Origin: a virus
DNA: 42,874 bases
Direction: 5' to 3' (one strand)
IMG/VR virus record: IMGVR_UViG_3300030001_000003
Coordinates: 1-42,874 of that record
Shown here piece by piece: positions 23,591-32,168 of the stretch. How positions within the stretch are numbered: position 1 is the first letter of the stretch; each line of letters starts with the position of its first letter. The notes below the pieces were generated by a model. The model was not told the DNA's origin. It saw only the letters and a list, made by a program, of their open reading frames with translations, and did no database searches. The position numbers and the translations under genes are program-made.

Positions 23591-24153
23591 ATGTATCGAC
23601 TTACTTTATAGATTTGTGTTTTTAAACGTCTTTTCCTGTAACATCCTTCGCCTTCCCGGCTTCCTTGTGAGTTGGTATTGCCTTCAACTGTTATTGTCGT
23701 GGAAGAACCCGGAGGCCATTCGTCAATAAAAAAGGTATGTGCTATTCTTCCCTTATCAGCAAAGAATATTCCACCAACATCAGCCGTTTGAGGTATAAGG
23801 TTGTTTTTTTTACCTCTAAAATAGATCACATACTTTGATGTGAACCAATTCGGTGAATAACCCGAAACAATCGCTTTTATTCCTGCTTTTTTGAATGTCC
23901 AACAAACAAAAGCTGCACACCATGGTTGACCTCGCTTTAGATTACAGGATGCCAGGTATTCTTCTACCCTTTTCCCATCGTTATGCCCGGTAAGTTCTTT
24001 AGTCCCAACCTCAGCCGAATATATTCCCTGCACGGTCTTCATATCCCCTTTAGGGGCTTGGGGTTCTTTCTTTACGCTACCGTTTTGGCCATATAAGCCA
24101 ACAGAAAAGCAAGCGCAAAGAAAATAAAGTAAGCAAGTTTTTGTCGTTCCCAT
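23587..24153 (-). CDS. Exported CHAP-like endolysin
   Basis: 188 aa. A signal peptide (TCLLYFLCACFSVGLYGQ, 6-23) suggests Sec export rather than holin-dependent release. The catalytic part has QPWCAAFVCWTFKKAG with the nucleophile Cys (about 78), GRIAHTFFIDEW with the His (about 138) and VEGNTNSQGSREG, in the order typical of CHAP/NlpC-like cell-wall hydrolases. The start lies within the 3' end of the holin-like gene (82-bp overlap) and the end overlaps the spanin start. A CCCCTAAAGGGG element sits in frame after the signal peptide (KEPQAPKGD). Confidence 0.87.
   Translation of the reverse strand: MGTTKTCLLYFLCACFSVGLYGQNGSVKKEPQAPKGDMKTVQGIYSAEVGTKELTGHNDGKRVEEYLASCNLKRGQPWCAAFVCWTFKKAGIKAIVSGYSPNWFTSKYVIYFRGKKNNLIPQTADVGGIFFADKGRIAHTFFIDEWPPGSSTTITVEGNTNSQGSREGEGCYRKRRLKTQIYKVSRYI
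24045..24072 (-). repeat. CCCCTAAAGGGG repeat element, copy 3 (in coding sequence)
   Basis: Minus strand AAGAACCCCAAGCCCC followed by TAAAGGGG, almost identical to copy 1. It encodes KEPQAPKGD just after the endolysin signal peptide and ends at the holin stop codon. Confidence 0.87.
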
Positions 24154-24425
24154 GGTGTAATTTTTTCAAAATCGGTTTTCATTTCTGTTTGCAAATATCT
24201 GCGAATCCGTCCGAATACAATACCAAGCATTGCCCAGGCTACTGCTAAAAAAAGTACCAGTTGAATTGTTGATACAGGTATTATTTGAAATACGCCTGCA
24301 TCGAAAATTGCAGCCGTCGGATCAAGCCAACGCAAAAAAGGAATACTGAGAATAAAAATCAGAATTGCTGCTGGGATAGTCAGTAATTCATGATACTTTT
24401 TGAAAAATCGTTTTAATGCTTTCAT
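24072..24425 (-). CDS. Holin-like membrane protein (3 TM)
   Basis: 117 aa with three hydrophobic segments: about 14-34 (LLTIPAAILIFILSIPFLRW), 47-70 (STIQLVLFLAVAWAMLGIVF) and 97-114 (LAYFIFFALAFLLAYMAK), and a basic N-terminus (KALKRFFKK). Size and topology fit a class I holin. It directly precedes and overlaps the endolysin. It is coupled by ATGA to the upstream membrane-anchored gene. Family not recognised from sequence alone. Confidence 0.72.
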   Translation of the reverse strand: MKALKRFFKKYHELLTIPAAILIFILSIPFLRWLDPTAAIFDAGVFQIIPVSTIQLVLFLAVAWAMLGIVFGRIRRYLQTEMKTDFEKITPWERQKLAYFIFFALAFLLAYMAKTVA

Positions 24426-24805
24426 AATATTTTTATAAATGATGTAAATACTCTTTCACTTCCAACCCCAGCCAGGATCACGACTAAGGCAATCAGGGCA
24501 GCAATTAGTTTAAACATTTTAGGATTATCATTCAGAAAAATCAGGATCCGCAAACTGTCGAATTTCTTGTCAACATCTAACCGGCATAATTTACATGTTG
24601 AATCAATATGAGTTTTATTAACTTCTATTGCTTTCATGATTTCAGCATGATTCTCAGCAGTCTTGTTGTTGATGTCTTCAAATTTGCCATTGATACCCTC
24701 AAATGTCTTATCCAAAGCAATTGCCAATAATCGTAACGTTGTCGGAATCTCTCCGGTTTGCGTTCCTAAGGCAGTGACTGTCTGTTTTTCTAAATCTTCA
24801 CCCAT
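24422..24805 (-). CDS. Coiled-coil protein with C-terminal TM, lysis cassette
   Basis: 127 aa: an N-terminal helical region (TTLRLLAIALDKTFEGINGK), a coiled coil, a paired-cysteine CKLC (72-75), and one TM helix near the end (LIAALIALVVILAGVG, about 100-115). The topology resembles small phage proteins next to holins, possibly a holin partner or antiholin. It overlaps the holin-like gene by ATGA. Role inferred from position. Confidence 0.6.
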   Translation of the reverse strand: MGEDLEKQTVTALGTQTGEIPTTLRLLAIALDKTFEGINGKFEDINNKTAENHAEIMKAIEVNKTHIDSTCKLCRLDVDKKFDSLRILIFLNDNPKMFKLIAALIALVVILAGVGSERVFTSFIKIL

Positions 24806-24876
24806 TATTGTTTTATTTTTATAAGTTAGAAATTACTACAATTGGCAATGGTATATTCATGACTTATCTAATTTTA

Positions 24877-25083
24877 TTAATTTACCTGATAAAACATTAT
24901 ACTATCCTCCGCTTTATCACCACTGATCCCAATTGTTGAGATCTTACCCTTGAAATAGTTCTTAGGAGGTATCACGCCAAAGTTCTCCATAATCCCAATA
25001 GAACGGATTTTACTTTTTACTCTATTGACTGGGGGAATAGTCCCCATATCAAGGGTAATACCTATTGTATTAATTCGTATCAT
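24877..25083 (-). CDS. Small repetitive protein following the beta-helix gene
   Basis: 68 aa, coupled by ATGA to the upstream beta-helix protein. It consists of an internal repeat of about 24 residues: INTIGITLDMGTIPPVNRVK / IRSIGIMENFGVIPPKNYFK, then a partial ISTIGISGD. This is a short beta-repeat module, perhaps a tail-spike accessory or chaperone-like piece. No known family. About 70 bp of AT-rich spacer (24806-24876) follow with nothing recognisable. Confidence 0.55.
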   Translation of the reverse strand: MIRINTIGITLDMGTIPPVNRVKSKIRSIGIMENFGVIPPKNYFKGKISTIGISGDKAEDSIMFYQVN

Positions 25084-26801
25084 TGGTCGTATTCTACATT
25101 AAAGTGAGCATTTAATTCAAGTCGTAAAAACTTCAAAACAGGAGTTTTATAATAGTTACCCACTGTATCAGCAGAAAGCTGAACAAATTCTTGATCGGCA
25201 TTCGTAATTGCCCAATCATTGTAATAAGGGATCTTGTCTGTGAAGCCCTGTATGTCTGAAAATAATATTGGGGTATCAATTCTTTCTCCTGTTTTCCAGA
25301 ACAGCATTTTTACATCCCCAAATAAGGGACATGAAAATTTTGGAAATTCGGAAGGAGTATTTACATCATCGTAAGGGATTACCTCAATGCTTTCGAGGGG
25401 AGTAGCTAATATTTTACGGACAAATGTTCCACTGCCATCATTCAGTAAGCTAAAGTTAAGAACATCAGTTCCTGTTTTAAAAAAATAATCAGGCAGGTAC
25501 TGAGTTCCATTATAGATAGCAGCTGAATAGATATCCCGATTCAAATTACATACTTTGTATATCGTATTTGATTCTAAGACATCCGTTGGATAAGCAACTG
25601 CACCCATTAAATTTTGATGTTTTCCAAAATAGTAACCAAATGCGCTTCCATCATCTGACAGACAATTAACTCCATGAAACTTGACACCATTAGGAATACT
25701 AATTGTATTCGTGGTTCTTGCTCTATTCCACTTCTGACCCGTGCCGGTAGTAAATTCAATTGATTGAACCCCGTTTACTTGTTTAAAAGTTAGCAGAGTC
25801 CCTTGTTCGCCTGAATCAACTCCCGATTCATTTACATTGACAGGTTCACTCAAATCTGCATTATCGATTCTTGAAGCAGGTTTAAAACAACCCACGTAAC
25901 CACCTAAATCGGAAGCATAAAGAGCCTCGTTATTTGATGCCGGATTTAGTGAGTAGTCTAATACCTTTCCATCATTATCATCATATTTATTGAACACGTT
26001 CCCAGATGTACCCCCGTTACGTTCCTCCAATACTATTCGATTAGTTTCATTACCGAATGAGTCTTTAAATAGAATACCATCACATTGTTCTTGTGACATT
26101 CCGGCAGTAATAAAAGCATCTCTTAAAATTTGAATGTTGGCCTTCGAGTCATTTGTAAATACGGGATTTATAACAATATCATTAAATTTGAAAACGGCAG
26201 AGGAAAGAATTAGACAGTACTTATGAATAGCAGTTCCATTATTCCTTATGACGTTAAACTCATCAATAATTATATAATTCATCACAGTACCAGAACCGTA
26301 ACCATATTGAGTCGACTTATAATTACTTACAGTTATATTTCTCCAAATTCCCATATCTGTACAAGCGAGTAAACCCATACATAGGAAAAAACCGCTATTA
26401 CTATAATTATCAGTGCCGGTAAAATGAGACTTAATAATAATATTACCGATACAAGCTCCTCCCATTGGAGCAAGGTCTAATCCATCTATAGTTAAATTAA
26501 GAAGACTTTTTGAGGAAACAAAAGAGTTCAAAATAATAAGACTTTGGTTTTGGTCATCCCCAATAATTGGTTTTGTTGTTGAGAAGGCTTCATTAATTAC
26601 ACCTCTAAAAATAATATTGGATATACCACTTTTTTGATTCGCCTTAAAAGCAGATTTATACGGACATTCCCGCGTTCCATCACCTGTGAAATCATCACCT
26701 ACATACGTATGAACAAAAGCAGTATTAGAATTATCTATCACTGTAGTTGATTCAGTTCCGTCAGGATTGGGAAAGCATCTTATTTTGAATAGACTTGCCA
26801 T
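25080..26801 (-). CDS. Right-handed beta-helix tail protein (receptor-binding candidate)
   Basis: 573 aa. Residues about 30-75 (YVGDDFTGDGTRECPYKSAF ... IIFRGVINE) are typical of the start of pectate-lyase-like parallel beta-helices, with Asn/Ile-rich coils continuing to about 220. The C-terminal half is beta-rich and may bind the receptor. No catalytic residues can be singled out, so enzyme activity is unclear. It lies two genes after the tail fibre and is transcribed with it. The variable content (glycan depolymerase against pure adhesin) cannot be settled here. Confidence 0.72.
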   Translation of the reverse strand: MASLFKIRCFPNPDGTESTTVIDNSNTAFVHTYVGDDFTGDGTRECPYKSAFKANQKSGISNIIFRGVINEAFSTTKPIIGDDQNQSLIILNSFVSSKSLLNLTIDGLDLAPMGGACIGNIIIKSHFTGTDNYSNSGFFLCMGLLACTDMGIWRNITVSNYKSTQYGYGSGTVMNYIIIDEFNVIRNNGTAIHKYCLILSSAVFKFNDIVINPVFTNDSKANIQILRDAFITAGMSQEQCDGILFKDSFGNETNRIVLEERNGGTSGNVFNKYDDNDGKVLDYSLNPASNNEALYASDLGGYVGCFKPASRIDNADLSEPVNVNESGVDSGEQGTLLTFKQVNGVQSIEFTTGTGQKWNRARTTNTISIPNGVKFHGVNCLSDDGSAFGYYFGKHQNLMGAVAYPTDVLESNTIYKVCNLNRDIYSAAIYNGTQYLPDYFFKTGTDVLNFSLLNDGSGTFVRKILATPLESIEVIPYDDVNTPSEFPKFSCPLFGDVKMLFWKTGERIDTPILFSDIQGFTDKIPYYNDWAITNADQEFVQLSADTVGNYYKTPVLKFLRLELNAHFNVEYDQ

Positions 26802-26803
26802 GA

Positions 26804-27067
26804 TTAAACAGTTTTAATGATTAAATAAAAATCAGAACAAGCCCAATTACTTTGGTCAGGATAAATGTATATTGGTAATATGGTTATTGTGAAAGTTCCA
26901 ACTTTTACCGTATAGCTTTTAGGTCGTTTAAATTCATCAAGCATATCAGGTACAAACTTATCATTGATTAGTACATTTACATTATCATTGTACCAGACTT
27001 TAAATTCGGTTGTTTGTCCGGAAAGATTCTTACTTTCGTCGAACTTTATTTTTGAGGTTATATTCAT
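26804..27067 (-). CDS. Small beta-rich tail-region protein
   Basis: 87 aa in a beta-strand pattern (TEFKVWYNDNVNVLIND, YTVKVGTFTITILPIYIY), ending FYLIIKTV. It sits 2 bp from both neighbours, between the tail fibre and the beta-helix protein, so it is likely a tail-fibre-associated structural or chaperone protein. No family recognised. Confidence 0.6.
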   Translation of the reverse strand: MNITSKIKFDESKNLSGQTTEFKVWYNDNVNVLINDKFVPDMLDEFKRPKSYTVKVGTFTITILPIYIYPDQSNWACSDFYLIIKTV

Positions 27068-27069
27068 AA

Positions 27070-29067
27070 TCAGAATTCTATTATTGCATTAGCGTTATTG
27101 TATCCTGCTTTAATCATTAAATCGTTAATAATAATCTCCACTCCCGATTTAACTTCGACACCTACCAGCGTATCCTTATCGTAATCATTCGTTGCAATAT
27201 TAACTGATATATTCGAGCAGTTCGAACTCAGACGAACTGCTGTTATTGTCCGCTCGATAGTTGAAGCCGGATATATCGAAGGTAATACAGCACCATTTGC
27301 ACCCGATTTGAATGGACATAATGCCGGTGGTGGAAGTAAACTTACTTTTTCGGCCAGTTCATTGATTCCGCCAATAAGAGTCTGTGATATCGTATTCAAA
27401 GGGTTTTCTACGCTTGGTTGGATATCTTCTAATTCTGTTTTTTTCGCGTACAATGACAAGTCTGTCGTAGCTCCCACCTCTCTCAGCTTCACACCGTTCC
27501 ACATGTAATTAGACCCTTGACAAATATAAATAACCCCAGCCATAGGGGACGCTTCATCTTCCCAAACAAGTCCACCATCATCAATGATGTGGTATATTAA
27601 TTGTGTTTCAGAATTATAATAGTGGTCATGGATGCTTTCGATATCAGGAGCGGATGTGACTGATGTTAGATAAACCTTATCTGTTTTACCAGCCATCAGG
27701 TCGTTTATGTCTTTTTTTGAGGCACCGACAAGCACCATACCAACTCCATTGAACCGGTATATCTCGTTAGGTATAATCCCGTTTGTGTCCAGGTTAATAT
27801 ATACCTCTGCATTAAAGTTATCGTGTAACCACAAGGCTCCTACACGTTTGTTTAATTCCAAGGTTTCGGGATTATACCAAACATCGCCATCCAAAGCCTC
27901 TGCAAGTAACGTTTCTCCGGCAGGCCATGTCTGCCAAAAGTTTATTTTCTTTATTTCTTGTTTTGCGATATTGGATACCACATACCACAGTCCGTAATTA
28001 ACCGAGAATGTCAAAGTCAACACCTCGAATGGCTTTAGCTTTATTTCCGTAGCACCATCATCCCCGGCCACAACTCCGCGATGGACTATGCAGTTTGAGG
28101 TAGAATTAATATTCTTTATAGTTATAGTTTTAGCTGCACCCGGAGCGGGAACCTGGTTAGTAGTTCCGTTTGCAATAAAAAAAATGTCAAATCCTACCGT
28201 ATCAAGAGGTCCATTCGCGCTGACAAATGTCATTTTCGGTTTAATGTCTGCACCCAACTCTTTGAACTCAGGAAACGTAAATACGCCGGTTATATCATTG
28301 CATTCGCGTATGTAAATTTTATTATTCCAGATAACCATCTGTTTTAACATCGGGAAAATAAAACTACCAATATAGAACCCTTGTATTGCGCCTATAATCG
28401 AATAGTCACCAACAGCAAGAATAGAATCAAAATCAGCAAGCGTATTGGCTTCAACGGTCATAAGTCCGCTACCACCTCCTGAATCAACGCCTATCTCAAT
28501 AAGTGCCATTCCGTTCCATACATAATTACTGGCACCAAACATATACAAGTTCCCATTTGTAGGAGTTACCCCGGCATCCCAAGCCATTTCACCACCTTCG
28601 GAATCAAATAAAATTGTGCATATTTTATCTATTCCCGAATCGTAGTACTTTTGACCAAGTGTCAATGCACGTGGATCAGGGGCGCTGGTGATGGAAAGAA
28701 GAGTTGTGCGGTCGACTTTCCCTGCAATGGTATTGATAATTCCGGCAGTGACAGAATCATCTCTTTGCAGTTCGTTGTAAATTTCAATTAATGTGTCGAA
28801 TGCCTGGGGAACGCCATTCTTTAAATTATTAATGGCGGTGGTAATTGCTAAATTGCGTGCAGTTACTTCGGCTGAAATGGCGTTATTACGGGCAGATGTT
28901 TCGGCAGATATAGCGGTGCTAAATGAATTGTTAAGTATATTTCCTAAATCATTGAAGAAATTAATCACATCGATATACATCTGACCGATCCGCGTAGCCG
29001 AATTGTTTTCTTCTACGGTTTCGTTTTTGATTAGTCCGGCTTTCTGTAATATCTCTGTAAATGTCAT
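27070..29067 (-). CDS. Tail fibre with duplicated module
   Basis: 665 aa. The N-terminus is an Ala/Asn-rich coiled-coil stalk (AISAETSARNNAISAEVTAR, about 54-73) like many phage fibre shafts. A module of about 75 aa occurs twice: near 125-200 (SITSAPDP ... GQKYYDSGIDKICTILFD ... NYVWNGMALIEIG) and near 470-535 (SVTSAPDI ... HYYNSETQLIYHIIDD ... NYMWNGVKLREVG). Such repeats are common in Bacteroidales phage fibres and probably bind host surface structures. It is the first gene of the tail-fibre/lysis unit, 17 nt after late promoter copy 4. Confidence 0.8.
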   Translation of the reverse strand: MTFTEILQKAGLIKNETVEENNSATRIGQMYIDVINFFNDLGNILNNSFSTAISAETSARNNAISAEVTARNLAITTAINNLKNGVPQAFDTLIEIYNELQRDDSVTAGIINTIAGKVDRTTLLSITSAPDPRALTLGQKYYDSGIDKICTILFDSEGGEMAWDAGVTPTNGNLYMFGASNYVWNGMALIEIGVDSGGGSGLMTVEANTLADFDSILAVGDYSIIGAIQGFYIGSFIFPMLKQMVIWNNKIYIRECNDITGVFTFPEFKELGADIKPKMTFVSANGPLDTVGFDIFFIANGTTNQVPAPGAAKTITIKNINSTSNCIVHRGVVAGDDGATEIKLKPFEVLTLTFSVNYGLWYVVSNIAKQEIKKINFWQTWPAGETLLAEALDGDVWYNPETLELNKRVGALWLHDNFNAEVYINLDTNGIIPNEIYRFNGVGMVLVGASKKDINDLMAGKTDKVYLTSVTSAPDIESIHDHYYNSETQLIYHIIDDGGLVWEDEASPMAGVIYICQGSNYMWNGVKLREVGATTDLSLYAKKTELEDIQPSVENPLNTISQTLIGGINELAEKVSLLPPPALCPFKSGANGAVLPSIYPASTIERTITAVRLSSNCSNISVNIATNDYDKDTLVGVEVKSGVEIIINDLMIKAGYNNANAIIEF

Positions 29068-29084
29068 ATCCGTTATTTTTTATA

Positions 29085-29120
29085 CAAAATTATTCATTCT
29101 TATATTCCATAAAAAGGACA
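29085..29120 (-). promoter_or_regulatory. Late promoter-like motif, copy 4 (tail fibre/lysis unit)
   Basis: Minus strand: TGTCCTTTT, 19 nt, TAATTTTG. It lies 17 nt upstream of the tail fibre ATG. The CCCCTAAAGGGG element at 29133 is directly upstream. Confidence 0.75.
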
Positions 29121-29132
29121 AGTCTTTCTTAT

Positions 29133-29159
29133 CCCCCTTTAGGGGTTAGGGGTTCTTTA
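29133..29159 (-). repeat. CCCCTAAAGGGG repeat element, copy 4
   Basis: Minus strand TTAAAGAACCCCTAACCCC followed by TAAAGGGGG. It begins at the stop codon of the 29157-29663 gene and ends 12 nt before late promoter copy 4. Confidence 0.87.
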
Positions 29160-29663
29160 ATTAAACCTACCAACTTCAAGAGTTTCACTAAATGGCAATT
29201 CAAAATTAAACGACAGCAACGCACCGTACAGATTAATCGCTTTGTTTTCAATAAAATTCAGTTCAATATTTGATAGTACCATACATTTCAGGAATGGGTA
29301 TACGTTACGGTCTTTACGATCCGTTTTCATTTTCTTGATAAAATCTTCAGCAATGCGCTCCATGGAGTTCTTTACTTCCTGAATACGGATAAAATCACCG
29401 GTGTCGGACACACTGTCAATAAACATAATTTCAACATAGCGATTTTTAAGCGGGGAGTCCTGTTGTCCATTGTAGGATACGGTCAGTTTGTCCATTGCTA
29501 CGAGTGGGTAACAGATACTTTTCGATTCCTGCAGTTGTTGTTCGTCGTTTAGTTCAATAAAGTGCCGGTGGTCTTCATCGCCTGGCACATGAAGAATATC
29601 CACATGCTTTACACACAGGTTTGAAATATAGTCCGTAAAATCGGAAAGTTGGTTATTTACCAT
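29157..29663 (-). CDS. Tail-region structural protein
   Basis: 168 aa, mixed alpha/beta, starting MVNNQLSDFTDYISNLCVKH. The stretch GDEDHRHFIELNDEQQLQE and the later LNFIENKAINLYGALLSFNF fit a compact virion protein. It overlaps the upstream gene by 11 bp and ends at the repeat element before the tail-fibre promoter. I recall similar proteins in Bacteroidales prophage tail modules, but no specific role is known to me. Confidence 0.6.
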   Translation of the reverse strand: MVNNQLSDFTDYISNLCVKHVDILHVPGDEDHRHFIELNDEQQLQESKSICYPLVAMDKLTVSYNGQQDSPLKNRYVEIMFIDSVSDTGDFIRIQEVKNSMERIAEDFIKKMKTDRKDRNVYPFLKCMVLSNIELNFIENKAINLYGALLSFNFELPFSETLEVGRFN

Positions 29664-30441
29664 TTCGCTTGAATTCTTTTAGTCGTTTATTGATCGTTTT
29701 AAAAGCAAGTATACAACTCATTGCCTTGTATGAATCGTAGTTCAGGATATCATCACCCACCAGGCTGTCGAGTATTGAGTTCCAGTCAGGCCGTCCTGGT
29801 TTAGCAACTTTTCCAAAGTTTCTTTTACTTTGGGAAAGTTTCTCGTCTTCCGAATCCGATTTTTCAAAAATAAAACGGAAGGTCTTACTCAGCCAGTCTC
29901 GAAGGAAAACATAATTCAAAAAAATAGCGTACTGTGTTGCTTTATCCACTTGAAATGCAATATGTCTTACACGCCTTTCAAAATCAATCTCTGTTACCTT
30001 TTCATTTTTCTTCAGGTAGATGGCAGCCACCAACCGGCAAAGATTATCTTCTGTAGGTTCGTTGGCATAGTCAAAAAAGAAGGTATCAAACAGGCTAAAA
30101 TGCTCAAAGGTTACATCCCTTAATTTACCGGCCGGTGAAAGCAATTTTGTCCCCGGTATTTCTTCCATATAAAAGAAGTTCACCGTTCCGCTTGGTTTCG
30201 TGGCAAATCCGGCCAACTCAGTCAACCGGTATTGTTCGAATTTACTCATTCGTTTAACCAGGTTCTTTTTAATACCAAAATACCGGCTTATAAACTCAAC
30301 ATCTCCCAACGGTTTGATGTATATACCGGCACATGTAGCGAACTGGGCACAATTCAAGTCCTCCCAACGCTCCGGAACATTAATATCTACCTGTCGGTGT
30401 AGGTAGTGGAAACGTGTATATTCTATCCTAACATTTTTCAT
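29653..30441 (-). CDS. Hypothetical tail/head-tail protein
   Basis: 262 aa, starting MKNVRIEYTRFHYLHRQVDI, alpha-helical in the middle (FAGC-type aromatic-rich helices around 130-190: DTFFFDYANEPTEDNLCRLV, AIFLNYVFLRDWLSKTFRFI) and basic at the end. The Phe/Tyr-rich helical core resembles small tail-assembly or chaperone proteins, but it is unassigned. It lies between the 324-aa-type structural gene and the 168-aa gene in one unit. Confidence 0.55.
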   Translation of the reverse strand: MKNVRIEYTRFHYLHRQVDINVPERWEDLNCAQFATCAGIYIKPLGDVEFISRYFGIKKNLVKRMSKFEQYRLTELAGFATKPSGTVNFFYMEEIPGTKLLSPAGKLRDVTFEHFSLFDTFFFDYANEPTEDNLCRLVAAIYLKKNEKVTEIDFERRVRHIAFQVDKATQYAIFLNYVFLRDWLSKTFRFIFEKSDSEDEKLSQSKRNFGKVAKPGRPDWNSILDSLVGDDILNYDSYKAMSCILAFKTINKRLKEFKRNGK

Positions 30442-30445
30442 ATTA

Positions 30446-30522
30446 ATCTGTGTAAATCAGCGTAATCTGTGGACAATCTCTCTTTATTATCTGTGTAAAT
30501 CCTTTTTAAATCTGTGTAAATC
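30446..30522 (-). repeat. Three copies of a 13-bp repeat (atctgtgtaaatc)
   Basis: Exact copies lie at 30446-30458, 30489-30501 and 30510-30522, with a related aatctgtggacaatc between. Two inverted copies lie on the other side of the 30527-31477 gene (31542-31575). The gene is thus bracketed by inverted repeat clusters. Confidence 0.85.
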
Positions 30523-30526
30523 ATTT

Positions 30527-31477
30527 TTATGCCCAGAATGCTTTTTTATCGTTGTTGTCACGTTTAGGAATCTTTGATCCGGTACTACCAACATACTGGA
30601 AATCCTTTGTCAGCATCTTTTCAGCAATCTTCCAGTATGCCAGTGCATCCGCTTCGGCCATGGTTGCCTGACTGGTCATGCGTTCGTCCGGTACCAGGGA
30701 AGTATTCACAGCGTCGTCGGTATTCTTCAAAGTTTCGAAAAACAGACCTTTATCAGTCAGACTGCCTGTCTCACGCATAAGGCGGGAAACGGCGTAGAAT
30801 ACCACTACCGGAATCAACGTTTCACGAAGTTTCAGGTATTTTGCATCCGGAGTGTCACTGGATAGTGAAGTAATCATATCGGTATAGATCGTATTCATGC
30901 GCGGAGCAATCAGGGTATTAATCACGTTCCGGAAATGAGGACGAAGGCGTAGGAATATAATACGGCTTCCGGATATGTAGTAATAACCATCCACTTCAGC
31001 AGCTGATCGGACTATCTCTGTTTTGGCAGACGTATTTTTGTAATTGGTGAAAGTTGTTTTTTCGGATTCCAGGTAGGTAAGCATGTCATCAAGTGCAGCA
31101 AAGCCTTTTTCTTTCCATCCTTTTTTCAAGGCTTGTTCCTGGTATTTGTACGGAGTCTTAACGGAGTCTGATTCCTGACGTTTCGCCCCTGAGTCACCAA
31201 TGATCACCTGCATTTCGTCGTAATCATACCAGAACGCCAGCAATGCATTAGCACGCTGAGCCAGTTGCAGGAGCCGGAGTTGTGGAGCCGTGGCATCAGT
31301 GGCAGCATAATACGCTTCCAGGTCAGTTATTAATGCATCACCCAGCAACGTCCGCAAAAACATTTCGAATGCATTCCGGAGTGGTGCCTCCATGGTTGAA
31401 AACTTTAGCGCACGTGATACGCTGATATACGGCGCAATCTCGTTACTTGAATCCCATTTTTCTTTTGAAAATATCAT
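30527..31477 (-). CDS. Structural protein, head-tail connector candidate
   Basis: 316 aa from ATG 31477; an alternative start at 31501 would overlap the promoter motif, whose end at 31499 supports the later Met. It is helical: RALKFSTMEAPLRNAFEMFL, AQRANALLAFWYDYDEMQVI, LKLRETLIPVVVFYAVSRLM. It resembles a Bacteroidales-specific virion family in head-tail positions (recalled DUF6712-like pattern, not verified). It is preceded by late promoter copy 5 and flanked on both sides by gatttacacagat repeats. Confidence 0.62.
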   Translation of the reverse strand: MIFSKEKWDSSNEIAPYISVSRALKFSTMEAPLRNAFEMFLRTLLGDALITDLEAYYAATDATAPQLRLLQLAQRANALLAFWYDYDEMQVIIGDSGAKRQESDSVKTPYKYQEQALKKGWKEKGFAALDDMLTYLESEKTTFTNYKNTSAKTEIVRSAAEVDGYYYISGSRIIFLRLRPHFRNVINTLIAPRMNTIYTDMITSLSSDTPDAKYLKLRETLIPVVVFYAVSRLMRETGSLTDKGLFFETLKNTDDAVNTSLVPDERMTSQATMAEADALAYWKIAEKMLTKDFQYVGSTGSKIPKRDNNDKKAFWA

Positions 31478-31498
31478 GATCTTATAATTTTGATTGTA

Positions 31499-31534
31499 CA
31501 AATTTATAACTGATCACAACCTACTAAAAGGACA
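31499..31534 (-). promoter_or_regulatory. Late promoter-like motif, copy 5
   Basis: Minus strand: TGTCCTTTT, 19 nt, TAAATTTG. It lies 21 nt upstream of the ATG at 31477 and is the best-matching copy together with that at 37055. Confidence 0.8.
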
Positions 31535-31541
31535 TAAAAAG

Positions 31542-31575
31542 GATTTACACAGATTAGGGAGGGATTTACACAGAT
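31542..31575 (+). repeat. Two copies of the 13-bp repeat in inverted orientation
   Basis: gatttacacagat at 31542-31554 and 31563-31575, inverted relative to the three copies at 30446-30522. A related gatttacacaga is at 37099-37110, again just upstream of a late promoter. Confidence 0.85.
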
Positions 31576-31576
31576 A

Positions 31577-31609
31577 AGAAAAACCCCGGACTGGTTAGGT
31601 TCGGGGTTT
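31577..31609 (-). terminator. Terminator after the small-gene cluster
   Basis: An 8-bp stem (AAACCCCG / CGGGGTTT, arms 31602-31609 and 31581-31588) is followed on the minus strand by TTTTTCTT. It ends the unit containing the 31644-33294 small genes. Confidence 0.85.
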
Positions 31610-31643
31610 AAAAGTTTAGTTATTAATTAACTTATAGGTTTAC

Positions 31644-31838
31644 TTATTGTATTCGATAACCTAAATTAATTAGTGCATCTTCAACTGAAATATGAAGTTC
31701 AGCTGAAGTCTTTAAAATTTCAATTGTTTTATCAAATGACTTACATTTATCATATACGTCTTCTATAACTAAAAAATGAAATGAAGATGACATGCAAATT
31801 GCTTTCAATATATTTCTTTCGAGCAAGTTTAATTCCAT
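31644..31838 (-). CDS. Small hypothetical protein (64 aa)
   Basis: 64 aa from ATG 31838; an upstream GTG (31847) is possible. Helical, starting MELNLLERNILKAICMSSSF, with a Tyr-Asp-Lys-Cys stretch (DVYDKCKSF). It is the last gene of the small-gene cluster before the terminator. Function unknown. Confidence 0.5.
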   Translation of the reverse strand: MELNLLERNILKAICMSSSFHFLVIEDVYDKCKSFDKTIEILKTSAELHISVEDALINLGYRIQ

Positions 31839-31857
31839 AATAATCACATTAATTACA

Positions 31858-32157
31858 TTAATTACAGTTCAGACTATACATCACCCATAAAGGAACATGT
31901 TCAATAAACTCAATTTTAAACCCCATTTCAGCAAGGGTAAGATTTAGCGTTTTAGTCGAAAAATCGACCATCTCATGAAGTTCATACTGCAGTTCCATGG
32001 ATGTTTTGAATTCTTTTTGTTCGGTGGGTCCATTTGGAAGATAGTTAGCCAGGATAAAAGGTTTTAATGCTTGCCGTTCCTGTTTCTTAATCTTTTCAAG
32101 TTCATCCTCTTCCGGTTCCTGATCATCGGAACGGTCAAATCCTATTTTTTTACTCAT
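31858..32157 (-). CDS. Small hypothetical protein (99 aa)
   Basis: 99 aa with a very acidic, charged N-terminus (FDRSDDQEPEEDELEKIKKQ) and a helical/beta C-terminus (LAEMGFKIEFIEHVPLWVM). No motif recognised. It is spaced 11 bp from its upstream neighbour. The cluster lies between portal/lipoprotein genes and the connector gene, a place where phages often keep non-essential cargo genes. Confidence 0.55.
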   Translation of the reverse strand: MSKKIGFDRSDDQEPEEDELEKIKKQERQALKPFILANYLPNGPTEQKEFKTSMELQYELHEMVDFSTKTLNLTLAEMGFKIEFIEHVPLWVMYSLNCN

Positions 32158-32168
32158 AGTCTTAATTA

